A stretch of DNA of 21,809 nucleotides. Source: Fusobacteriaceae bacterium UBA2433. GTDB lineage: Bacteria > Fusobacteriota > Fusobacteriia > Fusobacteriales > Fusobacteriaceae. The notes under the pieces were generated by a model. It was given only the letters and a program-made list of their open reading frames with translations, had not been told where the DNA came from and searched no databases. The position numbers and the translations under genes were made by a program. Positions 6,449-14,269 of the stretch are shown here, piece by piece. The first letter of the stretch is position 1, and each line of letters opens with the position of its first letter. The stretch is taken from NCBI GenBank assembly GCA_002342785.1, contig DDQV01000107.1:1-21809 (forward strand), written 5' to 3'.

Positions 6449-6781
6449 ACTTAAAATCATCTGAGGGGATCAATATTTTTTCCGTCATTTTTTCTATTCT
6501 ATATATTTTTTATCTTTGAACAATTTTAAAAAAAATTCTTTATCTATACTATCTATACTTTTGCAAAAATTCTAGTTATTATCTTCTCTACCCCTTATTA
6601 TGTAAAGATATATTTATTTATTTTCTATTAAAGCTCCAATTTATTTTTCACAAAAAATAAATTTAAAAATATTATTTAAAAAAAAATAGATATTTTAAAA
6701 TCTAAATAATATTAATTTTGGTTCTTATAAGGTTTTAATTATTCAAAATAAAAAAAAAGAATAATTTTATTCAAAAATAGA
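6449..6781. other. non-coding AT-rich stretch upstream of malic enzyme
   Basis: No reading frame with a ribosome binding site is visible on either strand. It is very AT-rich, with many A and T tracts. The one distinct structure is a nested inverted repeat: AATATTATTTA (6668-6678) pairs exactly with TAAATAATATT (6703-6713) and encloses a second small palindrome around 6687-6704. A-tracts here could act as bent upstream DNA for the promoter at 6782. Confidence 0.5.
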
Positions 6782-6810
6782 TTGACATTCTTTTTAAGTT
6801 TTTGTAAGAT
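6782..6810 (+). promoter_or_regulatory. strong predicted promoter of malic enzyme/aspA operon
   Basis: TTGACA (6782-6787), a 17-bp spacer ending in TG, then TAAGAT (6805-6810). The start would be near 6817, leaving a leader of about 145 nt. The leader contains an 8-bp inverted repeat, AGATAAAC (6908-6915) and GTTTATCT (6925-6932), about 28 nt before the ATG, that could be an operator or hairpin. Confidence 0.8.
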
Positions 6811-6960
6811 ACATTTAGTTCAAAAAATAAAAAAATATTAAATAATTGTAACATATATACACACAATTTCTATGTCAAAAAAAAAACTAGTAAAAATAAT
6901 CTGATAGAGATAAACTAAAGATAGGTTTATCTAAAATAATATGAACAAAGGAGTAGAATT

Positions 6961-8148
6961 ATGTCAGTATATGAAAAATCATTAAAATTGCACATGGAAA
7001 ACAAAGGTAAGATCGAAGTTATATCAAAAGTAGAAGTTAAAACTCCAGAAGATCTAAGTTTAGCTTATTCACCTGGTGTAGCAGAGCCTTGTAAAAGAAT
7101 TGCAGAAAATAAAAGTGATGTCTATAAATATACATCTAAAGGAAATATGGTTGCAGTAATTACAGATGGAACAGCAGTGTTAGGTCTTGGAAATATTGGT
7201 CCTGAAGCAGCTCTACCTGTAATGGAAGGAAAAGCAATTTTATTTAAAGAATTTGGTGGAGTAAATGCTTTCCCTATTTGTCTTGATACTACAGATACCG
7301 AAGAAATTATAAGAACTTGTAAGATATTAGCTCCTTCTTTTGGTGGAATAAATTTAGAAGATATCGCGGCTCCTCAATGTGTTGAAATTGAAAGACGATT
7401 GATTGAAGAATTAGATATTCCTGTATTTCATGATGATCAACATGGTACAGCAATAGTTGTTGCTGCTGCAGTAATAAATTCATGCAAATTATTAGGAAAA
7501 AATCTTTGTGATCTAAAAGTAGCTATGACTGGAACTGGTTCTGCTGGATCATCTATAGCTAGAATGCTTAAAGGTTTAGGAGCTAAAAGAATTTATGCTT
7601 ATAACTTAGACGGTATTGTAACAAAAGATAAATATGATAAATATGACTTTTTAGTAAAAGAATTATTAGATCAAAAAATTATTGATTCTCCAGAAAATTT
7701 TGAGGAAGATTCAGTTGCAACAGTAATTAAAGGAGCAGATGTTTTTGTAGGAGTATCTGCACCAGGAATGGTAACTAAAGATATGGTTAGATCTATGAAT
7801 ACAGATCCTATTATTTTTGCTATGGCAAATCCTACACCTGAAATTATGCCTGAAGATGCACTAGAAGCTGGAGCAGTAGTAGTAGGAACAGGTAGATCTG
7901 ATTATCCTAATCAAGTAAATAATGTATTGGCATTTCCTGGATTATTCAAAGGTGCACTAGAAGCTGGAGCTACAATTATCAATGAAGAGATGAAGATCGC
8001 AGCTGCATATGGTATTGCCAATGTTTTAAAGGAAGAAGAACTCAGAGCCGACTATATTATTCCTAGTCCATTTGACAAAAGAGTTGCTCAAGTTGTTGCT
8101 GATACTGTAAAAAAAATTGCTATAGAAAATAATTTAGTTAGAAAATAA
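6961..8148 (+). CDS. malic enzyme (malate dehydrogenase, decarboxylating), short bacterial type
   Basis: The enzyme converts malate to pyruvate and CO2 while reducing NAD or NADP. The 395 residues cover the malic N-domain and NAD-binding domain only, without the phosphotransacetylase-like extension of MaeB. Motifs are AYSPGVAEPC with catalytic Tyr36, Lys91 in EGKAILFKEFGG, metal ligands Glu133/Asp134 in NLEDI and Asp158/Asp159 in HDDQHGTA, and the dinucleotide motif GTGSAG (191-196). Cofactor choice is not evident. AAGGAG precedes the ATG. The gene is followed after 104 nt by aspA, probably on the same transcript, which would link aspartate-derived C4 acids to pyruvate. Confidence 0.94.
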   Translation: MSVYEKSLKLHMENKGKIEVISKVEVKTPEDLSLAYSPGVAEPCKRIAENKSDVYKYTSKGNMVAVITDGTAVLGLGNIGPEAALPVMEGKAILFKEFGGVNAFPICLDTTDTEEIIRTCKILAPSFGGINLEDIAAPQCVEIERRLIEELDIPVFHDDQHGTAIVVAAAVINSCKLLGKNLCDLKVAMTGTGSAGSSIARMLKGLGAKRIYAYNLDGIVTKDKYDKYDFLVKELLDQKIIDSPENFEEDSVATVIKGADVFVGVSAPGMVTKDMVRSMNTDPIIFAMANPTPEIMPEDALEAGAVVVGTGRSDYPNQVNNVLAFPGLFKGALEAGATIINEEMKIAAAYGIANVLKEEELRADYIIPSPFDKRVAQVVADTVKKIAIENNLVRK

Positions 8149-8252
8149 TAATCAAAATAAAACTTATATATTCCATTGCTTTCAAGGAGAAGTGGATCAC
8201 TCACTATATAAATTTAGTTTAAAAAATATTAAATATAAAAGGGGATTTTAAA

Positions 8253-9683
8253 ATGAATAAATTTAGAACTGAAGGAGATTCACTAGGAACAATGGAAGTT
8301 CCTGCAAATGCATATTATGGGATTCAATCACTTCGAGCAAGAAATAATTTTGGAATTACAGGATACGGAATATCATCTACATTTATCAAATCGATGGCCA
8401 CAGTAAAAAAAGCTACATCTCTTATGAACTTAGAAGCTGGTGTTATAGAAAAAGATATTGCTGAAGCTATTATAAAAGCTTGCGAAGAAATTATAGATGG
8501 AAAATTCCACGATCAATTTATTACCGATGTAATTCAAGGTGGAGCAGGAACTTCTATGAATATGAATATAAACGAGGTCCTTGCCAATAGAGCAAATGAA
8601 ATTATGGGTGGTAAATTAGGAAAATATGAATTTGTTACTCCAAATGATCATGTTAACTATGGACAATCAACAAATGATGTAGTTCCTACAAGTGGAAAAT
8701 TAACTATAATCCAACTTTGCGAATCATTGATAAATGAATTAGAAGGTCTAAAAGATTCTTTATACGAAAAAGGTGTAGAATTTGATCATGTAATCAAGAT
8801 GGGAAGAACTCATCTACAAGATGCTATCCCTATTAGATTAGGACAGGAGTTCAATGCTTATGCTAGACCTATAAGAAGAGATATTAAAAGAATAAAAGAA
8901 ACATTGGAAGATTTTTATTTTGTTAATATGGGAGCAACAGCTGTAGGTACAGGATTAAATGCAGACGTTACATATGTAAAAGATATTGCTTCTAAATTAA
9001 GTGAAGTAACTGGCATGGATTTTAAACAAAGTACAGATCTTGTAGATGGAACTAGAAATTTAGATAATTTTGTATGGTTATCATCAGCATTAAAAGTTTG
9101 TGCTGTAAATCTATCAAAGATGGCAAACGATCTTAGATTAATGGCATCTGGACCTAGAGCTGGATTGTTTGAGATAAATTTACCGCAAAAACAACCAGGA
9201 TCATCTATTATGCCAGGAAAAGTTAACCCTGTTATTCCTGAAGTAATGAATCAAGTTGCTTTTCAAATTTTTGGAAATGATCTTACAATAACTAAAGCAG
9301 CAGAAGCTGGACAGTTAGAATTAAATGTATTTGAACCAGTTTTATTCTTTAATTTATTTCAATCTATTCAAATTTTAAAAAATGGAGCTCAAACACTTAA
9401 CTATAACTGTATCAAAGGAATTACTCCTAATGCAGATCGAACAGAGGAGATGGTTCAGAGTTCAATTGGAATAATAACTGCAATAAATCCCCATGTAGGA
9501 TATGAAAATGCAGCTAACGTTGCTAAGGAATCATTGAAAACAGGACGAACAGTAAGGGAACTTACAATTGAAAAAGGATTATTAACTAGTGAAGAGTTAG
9601 ATATAATACTAGATGTATTTAATATGACTAACCCTGGAATCTCTGGAAAAGAATTGATGGATAAAAAGAAAAAAAATAAATAA
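8253..9683 (+). CDS. aspA: aspartate ammonia-lyase
   Basis: The enzyme deaminates aspartate to fumarate. It belongs to the fumarase/aspartase superfamily: GGAGTSMNMN (96-105), NDHVNYGQSTND (131-142), GRTHLQDA (184-191) and the flexible signature loop GSSIMPGKVNP (316-326) with the catalytic Ser318. The N-terminal YYGIQSLRA (21-29) is the aspartase form; class II fumarases usually have WGAQTQRS here. The length of 476 is usual. AAGGGG lies 8 nt before the ATG. Together with the upstream malic enzyme, and a fumarase that is not in this window, it forms a route from aspartate to pyruvate. A compact terminator follows. Confidence 0.93.
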   Translation: MNKFRTEGDSLGTMEVPANAYYGIQSLRARNNFGITGYGISSTFIKSMATVKKATSLMNLEAGVIEKDIAEAIIKACEEIIDGKFHDQFITDVIQGGAGTSMNMNINEVLANRANEIMGGKLGKYEFVTPNDHVNYGQSTNDVVPTSGKLTIIQLCESLINELEGLKDSLYEKGVEFDHVIKMGRTHLQDAIPIRLGQEFNAYARPIRRDIKRIKETLEDFYFVNMGATAVGTGLNADVTYVKDIASKLSEVTGMDFKQSTDLVDGTRNLDNFVWLSSALKVCAVNLSKMANDLRLMASGPRAGLFEINLPQKQPGSSIMPGKVNPVIPEVMNQVAFQIFGNDLTITKAAEAGQLELNVFEPVLFFNLFQSIQILKNGAQTLNYNCIKGITPNADRTEEMVQSSIGIITAINPHVGYENAANVAKESLKTGRTVRELTIEKGLLTSEELDIILDVFNMTNPGISGKELMDKKKKNK

Positions 9684-9700
9684 TTAGATTAAAATTATTA

Positions 9701-9726
9701 GAGCTGGAAAATTCCAGCTCTTTTTT
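9701..9726 (+). terminator. intrinsic terminator after aspA
   Basis: GAGCTGGAA (9701-9709) pairs perfectly with TTCCAGCTC (9712-9720), followed by six Ts. It lies 17 nt after the stop codon. Confidence 0.95.
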
Positions 9727-9796
9727 ATATAATTTTTATTGGAACTCGTGTTAAACTTAGGTATACTTAAATTAATAAGAAAATTAAGTACTGTTG

Positions 9797-9825
9797 TTTA
9801 AAACTAATTAAACCTAATGTATAAT
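9797..9825 (+). promoter_or_regulatory. predicted promoter of the DUF1499/cls operon
   Basis: A perfect TATAAT (9820-9825) has TG directly before it and TTTAAA (9797-9802) 17 bp upstream as a weak -35. It sits 18 nt before the DUF1499 ATG, so the leader would be very short. An inverted repeat TACTTAA/TTAAGTA lies upstream around 9763-9791. Confidence 0.45.
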
Positions 9826-9842
9826 TTTAAAAGGAGGAAGAT

Positions 9843-10277
9843 ATGAAGTATATATTGATGTTAACATTACTATTTTTAATGGGGTGTAGCTCTACTACAA
9901 AAAAAAATACAGGAATAGTCCAGGGAGAATTTTACCCTTGTCCAACAACTCCAAATTGTGTTTCTTCTATGGCTCCTAAAGAAAATTCCCACTATATAAA
10001 ACCTATTATTTATGAAAAAATTACTAGAAAACTTGCTAATAAAAAGATCATAGAAATATTAAATAACCTTAAAAATACCAAAATTATAGAATCTAATGAT
10101 AAATATATCCATGCAGAGATACAATCATCATTTTTTAAATTTGTAGATGATATAGAGTTTTATTTTCCTACAAATAAAAATATTATCCATATTAGATCTT
10201 TATCTAGAACAGGACATAGCGATTTTGGAGTAAATAGAAAAAGAATGGAAAAAATAAGAGTAAAATTCTATGAATAA
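9843..10277 (+). CDS. DUF1499 family lipoprotein
   Basis: The 144-residue protein begins with a short signal peptide and the lipobox LMGC, so Cys15 is the likely lipid-anchored residue. The DUF1499 hallmarks are clear: PCPTTPNCVSS near residues 32-42, a middle FFKFVDDIEFYF, and a closing IRSLSRTGHSDFGVNRKRME. The family is widespread and its function is not known. AAGGAGGAAG precedes the ATG. The gene overlaps cls by 8 bp, so the two are almost certainly co-translated, which hints at a membrane or lipid-related role. I see no catalytic motif that would allow a more specific call. Confidence 0.9.
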   Translation: MKYILMLTLLFLMGCSSTTKKNTGIVQGEFYPCPTTPNCVSSMAPKENSHYIKPIIYEKITRKLANKKIIEILNNLKNTKIIESNDKYIHAEIQSSFFKFVDDIEFYFPTNKNIIHIRSLSRTGHSDFGVNRKRMEKIRVKFYE

Positions 10278-11709
10278 TATTTTTACAGCAGTCTATATAT
10301 TAAATTTTATCTTTGTCATTTTTATTATTTTTTTTGAAAAAAGAAAAAATTCAAGTACTATCATATGGATTCTTATCCTTAGTTTAACTCATATATTTGG
10401 TTTTTTTCTCTATCTCTTTTTTGGATTAAGTCCAAGAAAAAGAAGGTTTACCCTCAAATATTATAAACAATTTTCATTTGATATCCAAAAATTTAAAAAA
10501 GATACAATGAGCAATACAAAATTTCATCCACAAAATAGTTTAATCCAACTATTTAATGTAAAAAATCACTCATATTTAAGAATTAAAAACGATATTAAAC
10601 TCTATACAAATGGTGTAGATTGTTTCAAAGATATTTTATCTGCTATTACTTCTGCTAAAAAATATATTCATATGGAATATTTTATCTTTAAAAACGATGA
10701 GATCGGCAATGAGATTATGGATATTTTAATAGATAAAGTTAAAGATGGAGTAGAGGTTAAATTAATCTATGATGGACTAGGTTGTATCCACATCCCTAAT
10801 AGTTTTTTCAAAAAACTTCAAGATGCAGGTGGAGAGGTTCTTAATTTTTTTCCACCTTTATTTTCTAGATTCAGTTTAAAAACTAACTATAGAACTCATA
10901 AAAAGATAATTTTAGTTGATGGTAAATATGGTTTTTTAGGTGGAATGAATATTGGAGATGAATATCTAGGAAGAAATAAAAAAATTGGTTATTGGAGGGA
11001 TACCCATCTTCGTATAAAAGGTTCTGGTATCCTAAGTTTAGAAAGGGATTTTTTAATAAACTTAGATTTTATGAGGGAACAAAAATCAATCTTTAAAAGA
11101 AAAAATAAAAATTTAAATAACTCCATCGACAACTATCTACACTTTGAGAAAAGTAATGGTTATAGTGACCTACAAATAATTAGTAGTGGCCCAGATTATG
11201 AGGAACCATTTATAAAAAATGGAATCTTTAAGATGATTACAGAAGCTAAAAAAAATATTTATATACAAACACCATATTTTATTCCTGATGAAGTAATTTT
11301 AAATGCGTTGGAGATTGCTATTATGAGTGGAGTAGAAGTACATATTATGATTCCTTCTAAACCTGATCATCTTTTTGTTTATTGGGCGACATTTTCTTAT
11401 ATTGGAGATCTAGTAAAATTAGGAGCTAAATGTTATACCTATGACAATGGTTTCTTACACTCTAAATTCATGATAGTAGACGATCAAATTTGTACTGTTG
11501 GATCTACTAATATGGATATTAGAAGTTTTTTATTAAATTTCGAAATAAATGTTTTTATCTATGATCATGAGATAGCTCTTCAATTAAAAGCAGCATTTTT
11601 AGAGGATATAAAAAAATCTACATTGATCACCTCTAAAAAATATGAGAACAGAAACTTCATTATCCGATTTAAAGAATCAATTTCAAAACTTCTTTCTCCA
11701 ATAATGTAA
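10270..11709 (+). CDS. cls: cardiolipin synthase, phospholipase D family
   Basis: This membrane enzyme makes cardiolipin from phosphatidylglycerol. The 479 residues start with two transmembrane helices (about 5-23 and 29-53), then two phospholipase D domains, each with an HKD motif: His210-Lys212-Asp217 in THKKIILVDG and His397-Lys399-Asp404 in LHSKFMIVDD, followed by GGMNIGDEYLG and GSTNMDIRSF. This is the ClsA-type layout. The start overlaps the end of the DUF1499 gene by 8 bp and has only a weak AAGAG upstream, so it relies on coupling. psd and plsC nearby make this a small phospholipid neighbourhood. Confidence 0.94.
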   Translation: MNNIFTAVYILNFIFVIFIIFFEKRKNSSTIIWILILSLTHIFGFFLYLFFGLSPRKRRFTLKYYKQFSFDIQKFKKDTMSNTKFHPQNSLIQLFNVKNHSYLRIKNDIKLYTNGVDCFKDILSAITSAKKYIHMEYFIFKNDEIGNEIMDILIDKVKDGVEVKLIYDGLGCIHIPNSFFKKLQDAGGEVLNFFPPLFSRFSLKTNYRTHKKIILVDGKYGFLGGMNIGDEYLGRNKKIGYWRDTHLRIKGSGILSLERDFLINLDFMREQKSIFKRKNKNLNNSIDNYLHFEKSNGYSDLQIISSGPDYEEPFIKNGIFKMITEAKKNIYIQTPYFIPDEVILNALEIAIMSGVEVHIMIPSKPDHLFVYWATFSYIGDLVKLGAKCYTYDNGFLHSKFMIVDDQICTVGSTNMDIRSFLLNFEINVFIYDHEIALQLKAAFLEDIKKSTLITSKKYENRNFIIRFKESISKLLSPIM

Positions 11710-11725
11710 AAACACCTTATATTCT

Positions 11726-11757
11726 TTGACTTTGTTAATTTAACGTGTTAAAATAAC
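11726..11757 (+). promoter_or_regulatory. predicted plsC promoter with overlapping palindrome
   Basis: TTGACT (11726-11731), a 17-bp spacer and TAAAAT (11749-11754). GTTAATTTAAC (11734-11744) and GTTAAAATAAC (11747-11757) form an inverted repeat with 10 of 11 pairs matched, centred in the spacer and covering the -10. A protein bound there would block RNA polymerase, so this looks like a repressor site. I do not recognise it as a FapR or FabT box. Confidence 0.6.
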
Positions 11758-11788
11758 ATGTGTAATTTAAAAGTTTGGAGGTTTATCA

Positions 11789-12517
11789 ATGACATTATTA
11801 AAAGTAACATTTTTTGGATTTCTATATTTTTTAAAATTAAATATCTTTGAACTATCTAAGGTAAAAAAAATAAAAGATGATAAAGATCGTATCTTCTATG
11901 CTAGAAATCTTTTTAGAGAATTTGGAAAAGGAGTTATACAAAGAACTAATTCTAATGTAGAGGTAATCTATGAAGATGAAAATGAATTTAAAAACCTTTC
12001 TATGGATCAACCTATGGTTTTAATTTCAAATCATCAAAGTAATATGGATATCCCTACTATTCAAGGTTATTTTCCATTTGTACCTGGATTTATGGCTAAA
12101 AAAGAGATGGAAACTTGGATTTTTTTTAAAACTTGGATGCCAATAACCAATTCTATATTTATAGACAGACAAAATCCTAGAGAGGGGATAAAAGCAATAA
12201 GAAAATCTGTCAAAATTATTAAAGATGGTTATCCTATGTTAGTTTTTCCAGAAGGAACAAGATCTAATACTGGCAAAGTTGGAGAATTTAAAAATGGTGG
12301 ATTTAAAGTAGCTATTGATTCTAAAGCAATAATTATACCAATTACATTAAAGGGTACCTATGATATTCAAAATAATAAAAGTATTAAGATTTTTAAAAAT
12401 AAAAAGGTAAAATTAACTATTGGAAAAATAGTTGATACTAAAGACTATGACAAAGAAGGTCTAAAAAATATTCATAATATAGTTAAGGACATAATTGTAA
12501 ATAACTATAATAAATAA
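11789..12517 (+). CDS. plsC: 1-acyl-sn-glycerol-3-phosphate acyltransferase
   Basis: The enzyme adds the second acyl chain to lysophosphatidic acid to form phosphatidic acid, the precursor of all phospholipids. The 242-residue protein has the acyltransferase block I NHQSNMD (81-87, catalytic His82 and Asp87), block II around FIDRQNP (125-130) and block III FPEGTRS (153-159), with a later IIPITLKGTYD region. It begins with a short hydrophobic segment that would sit at the membrane. GGAGG lies 9 nt before the ATG. It has its own promoter and is closed by a terminator, so it is a single-gene unit. Other lysophospholipid acyltransferases share these motifs, but size and context favour PlsC. Confidence 0.9.
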   Translation: MTLLKVTFFGFLYFLKLNIFELSKVKKIKDDKDRIFYARNLFREFGKGVIQRTNSNVEVIYEDENEFKNLSMDQPMVLISNHQSNMDIPTIQGYFPFVPGFMAKKEMETWIFFKTWMPITNSIFIDRQNPREGIKAIRKSVKIIKDGYPMLVFPEGTRSNTGKVGEFKNGGFKVAIDSKAIIIPITLKGTYDIQNNKSIKIFKNKKVKLTIGKIVDTKDYDKEGLKNIHNIVKDIIVNNYNK

Positions 12518-12540
12518 TTTTAAATATATATTTCTAAATA

Positions 12541-12570
12541 AAAAGCTCCCAATTTGGGAGCTTTTCTTTT
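12541..12570. terminator. bidirectional intrinsic terminator between plsC and the FNT channel gene
   Basis: AAAAGCTCCCAA (12541-12552) pairs with TTGGGAGCTTTT (12554-12565). T-rich DNA follows on the plus strand, and the A-rich start gives a U-tract on the minus strand, so it can serve both convergent genes. Confidence 0.9.
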
Positions 12571-12586
12571 CGTTAAAGTAATTTTT

Positions 12587-13408
12587 TTAATCCCATAATG
12601 ATTTTTTAAATTTTTTTAATCTTATTTTTTTATTTTTTATTAATAAGAAATAATATATAGCAGGAATAATTAATCCTCCAGAAAGAAAATTTCCAATAGT
12701 TACAGGAATAAGATTATTTATTATCATCTCTCCTAGAGTATAATGTGCTCCTAATATTTTTCCTAAGCTTAAAACATACATATTTGCTACTACATGTTGA
12801 AAACCACAAAGTACAAATAGCATCACTGGAAACCATACTCCTATCACTTTAGATATGAGATCTTTTCCAGCCATTGTCATCCAAACACCTAAAGATACTA
12901 AAACATTACAGAAAAATCCACTGGCTATAGCTTCAGAAAAATCTAAAATTGTTTTATGTTCTGCCATATGAATAGCTGTAGAGTAAAGTGCTTCAGATTT
13001 ATATAGCCCTGCTGTAACAGCAAGTATCGCAGCTCCTATTGATCCTATAAAGTTTCCTATCCATACAAAAAACCAATTTCTCAATAGATTTTTTAAACTA
13101 ATCTTTTTATCTAATAATGCTAAAGTTAAAAGATTATTACTTGTAAATAACGATCCTCCTACAACGATACATAACATTATTCCAACAGGAAAAACACTTG
13201 CACCTAAAAAACTAGCTAATCCTGTATCTACTCTAGTTCTCATGGTCTGAGTTATGACCATATAACCCATATATCCTAAAGCGATAAAAAATCCACCTAA
13301 AATGCCGAATAAAAATACATCAATATTTTTATTTTTAGCTTTTTTAATACCCATATTAAGAACATTATTTGCCGTTTCATAATTATCATAGATATTCTCT
13401 TTACACAT
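12587..13408 (-). CDS. formate/nitrite transporter (FNT) family channel
   Basis: This 273-residue integral membrane protein moves small monovalent anions such as formate, nitrite or hydrosulfide. It has about six hydrophobic helices and FNT hallmarks: the discontinuous-helix region GGSLFTSNNLLT (84-95), CNVLVSLGVWM (167-177) and GFQHVVANMY (202-211), whose His205 corresponds to the conserved central-pore histidine. A good GGGAGG lies 8 nt before the ATG. A TATAAT lies on the minus strand at 13459-13454 but without a convincing -35 box. It is divergent from a folate cyclodeaminase/cyclohydrolase gene, which favours formate as substrate. FocA, NirC and HSC subtypes cannot be separated safely by eye. 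Confidence 0.88.
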   Translation of the reverse strand: MCKENIYDNYETANNVLNMGIKKAKNKNIDVFLFGILGGFFIALGYMGYMVITQTMRTRVDTGLASFLGASVFPVGIMLCIVVGGSLFTSNNLLTLALLDKKISLKNLLRNWFFVWIGNFIGSIGAAILAVTAGLYKSEALYSTAIHMAEHKTILDFSEAIASGFFCNVLVSLGVWMTMAGKDLISKVIGVWFPVMLFVLCGFQHVVANMYVLSLGKILGAHYTLGEMIINNLIPVTIGNFLSGGLIIPAIYYFLLIKNKKIRLKKFKKSLWD

Positions 13409-13605
13409 AATATTCCTCCCTCTTTTTATTTCTAAATTTAAATAGTAAAATATATTATATCATAATATAATAAAAAGTTTGTTTTTTTTTGTTTTTAAAT
13501 TGGAAAAAATGAAAAAAAGTACTAATATATAAATATAGAAAAAATTATTTATTAAAAAATTAGAAATATATATTATTAATTTATTGAACGTAATAGGAGG
13601 AAAAT

Positions 13606-14250
13606 ATGAGTTATTTAAATATAGAGTTAGGAGATTTTATAGATATTGTAGATTCAGATGCCCCCGCTCCTGGAGGAGGAAGTGTTGCTGCTCTAGCTTC
13701 ATCATTAGGGATAGCATTATCTCGTATGATGGCATCCTTAGTTATCGAGAAGAAAAAATATAGACAATTTGATGATATGATCAAGGAAGAATTTTTAACA
13801 AAACATAGAAGACTCTTAAAGATAAGAAAAAGAATAGAAATATTAATAGATGAAGATACAAAATCTTTTGGTATACTTATGGAATCATATAAGTTACCAA
13901 AGGATAGCAAGGAAAATATAATTTTTAGAAACAATGAGATTCAAAAAGCTACTTTAAAAGCAACTGAAGTTCCTTTTGAAATAGCAAGAACATCTTTAGA
14001 AGCTATGGAATTACTTCCATTTTTTACTGAATATGGAAACATGAATGCTATAACAGATCTAGGTGTAGGAGCTATGCTTTTAGAAACAGGAATCAGAGGA
14101 GCTATACTAAATGTAAAAATAAATTTAGGCTCCTTAAAAGATCAAGATAAAGTAGATAGATTTAAAAAAAATTATGAAAGGATAGAGGAAGAATCTATAA
14201 TTCTTAAAGAAGCAATTATGGATTTTGTAAATGAAAAAATTAAACTATAA
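13606..14250 (+). CDS. cyclodeaminase/cyclohydrolase family protein (FTCD C-terminal domain type)
   Basis: The 214-residue protein is a stand-alone version of the all-helical C-terminal domain of formiminotransferase-cyclodeaminase. The opening LGDFIDIVDSDAPAPGGGSVAALASSL contains the hallmark PAPGGGS loop (21-27); the later MELLPFFTEYGNMNAITDLGVGAMLL stretch is also typical. Members convert formimino-THF to methenyl-THF plus ammonia in histidine breakdown, or act as methenyl-THF cyclohydrolase (FchA). No hut or glutamate formiminotransferase gene is near, so FchA-like activity is equally likely. AGGAGG precedes the ATG. The M42 peptidase gene follows after 19 nt on the same strand, and a formate-type channel gene diverges upstream. 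Confidence 0.88.
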   Translation: MSYLNIELGDFIDIVDSDAPAPGGGSVAALASSLGIALSRMMASLVIEKKKYRQFDDMIKEEFLTKHRRLLKIRKRIEILIDEDTKSFGILMESYKLPKDSKENIIFRNNEIQKATLKATEVPFEIARTSLEAMELLPFFTEYGNMNAITDLGVGAMLLETGIRGAILNVKINLGSLKDQDKVDRFKKNYERIEEESIILKEAIMDFVNEKIKL

Positions 14251-14269
14251 ACAAAAGGAGAAATTATAA

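Noticed and set aside
8253..9683. Class II fumarase instead of aspartase
   Set aside because: The N-terminal YYGIQSLRA form is that of aspartases; fumarases have WGAQTQRS-like sequence there.
13611..13934. Minus-strand frame inside the cyclodeaminase gene
   Set aside because: Antisense shadow with a low-complexity Ile/Ser-rich translation and no start signal.
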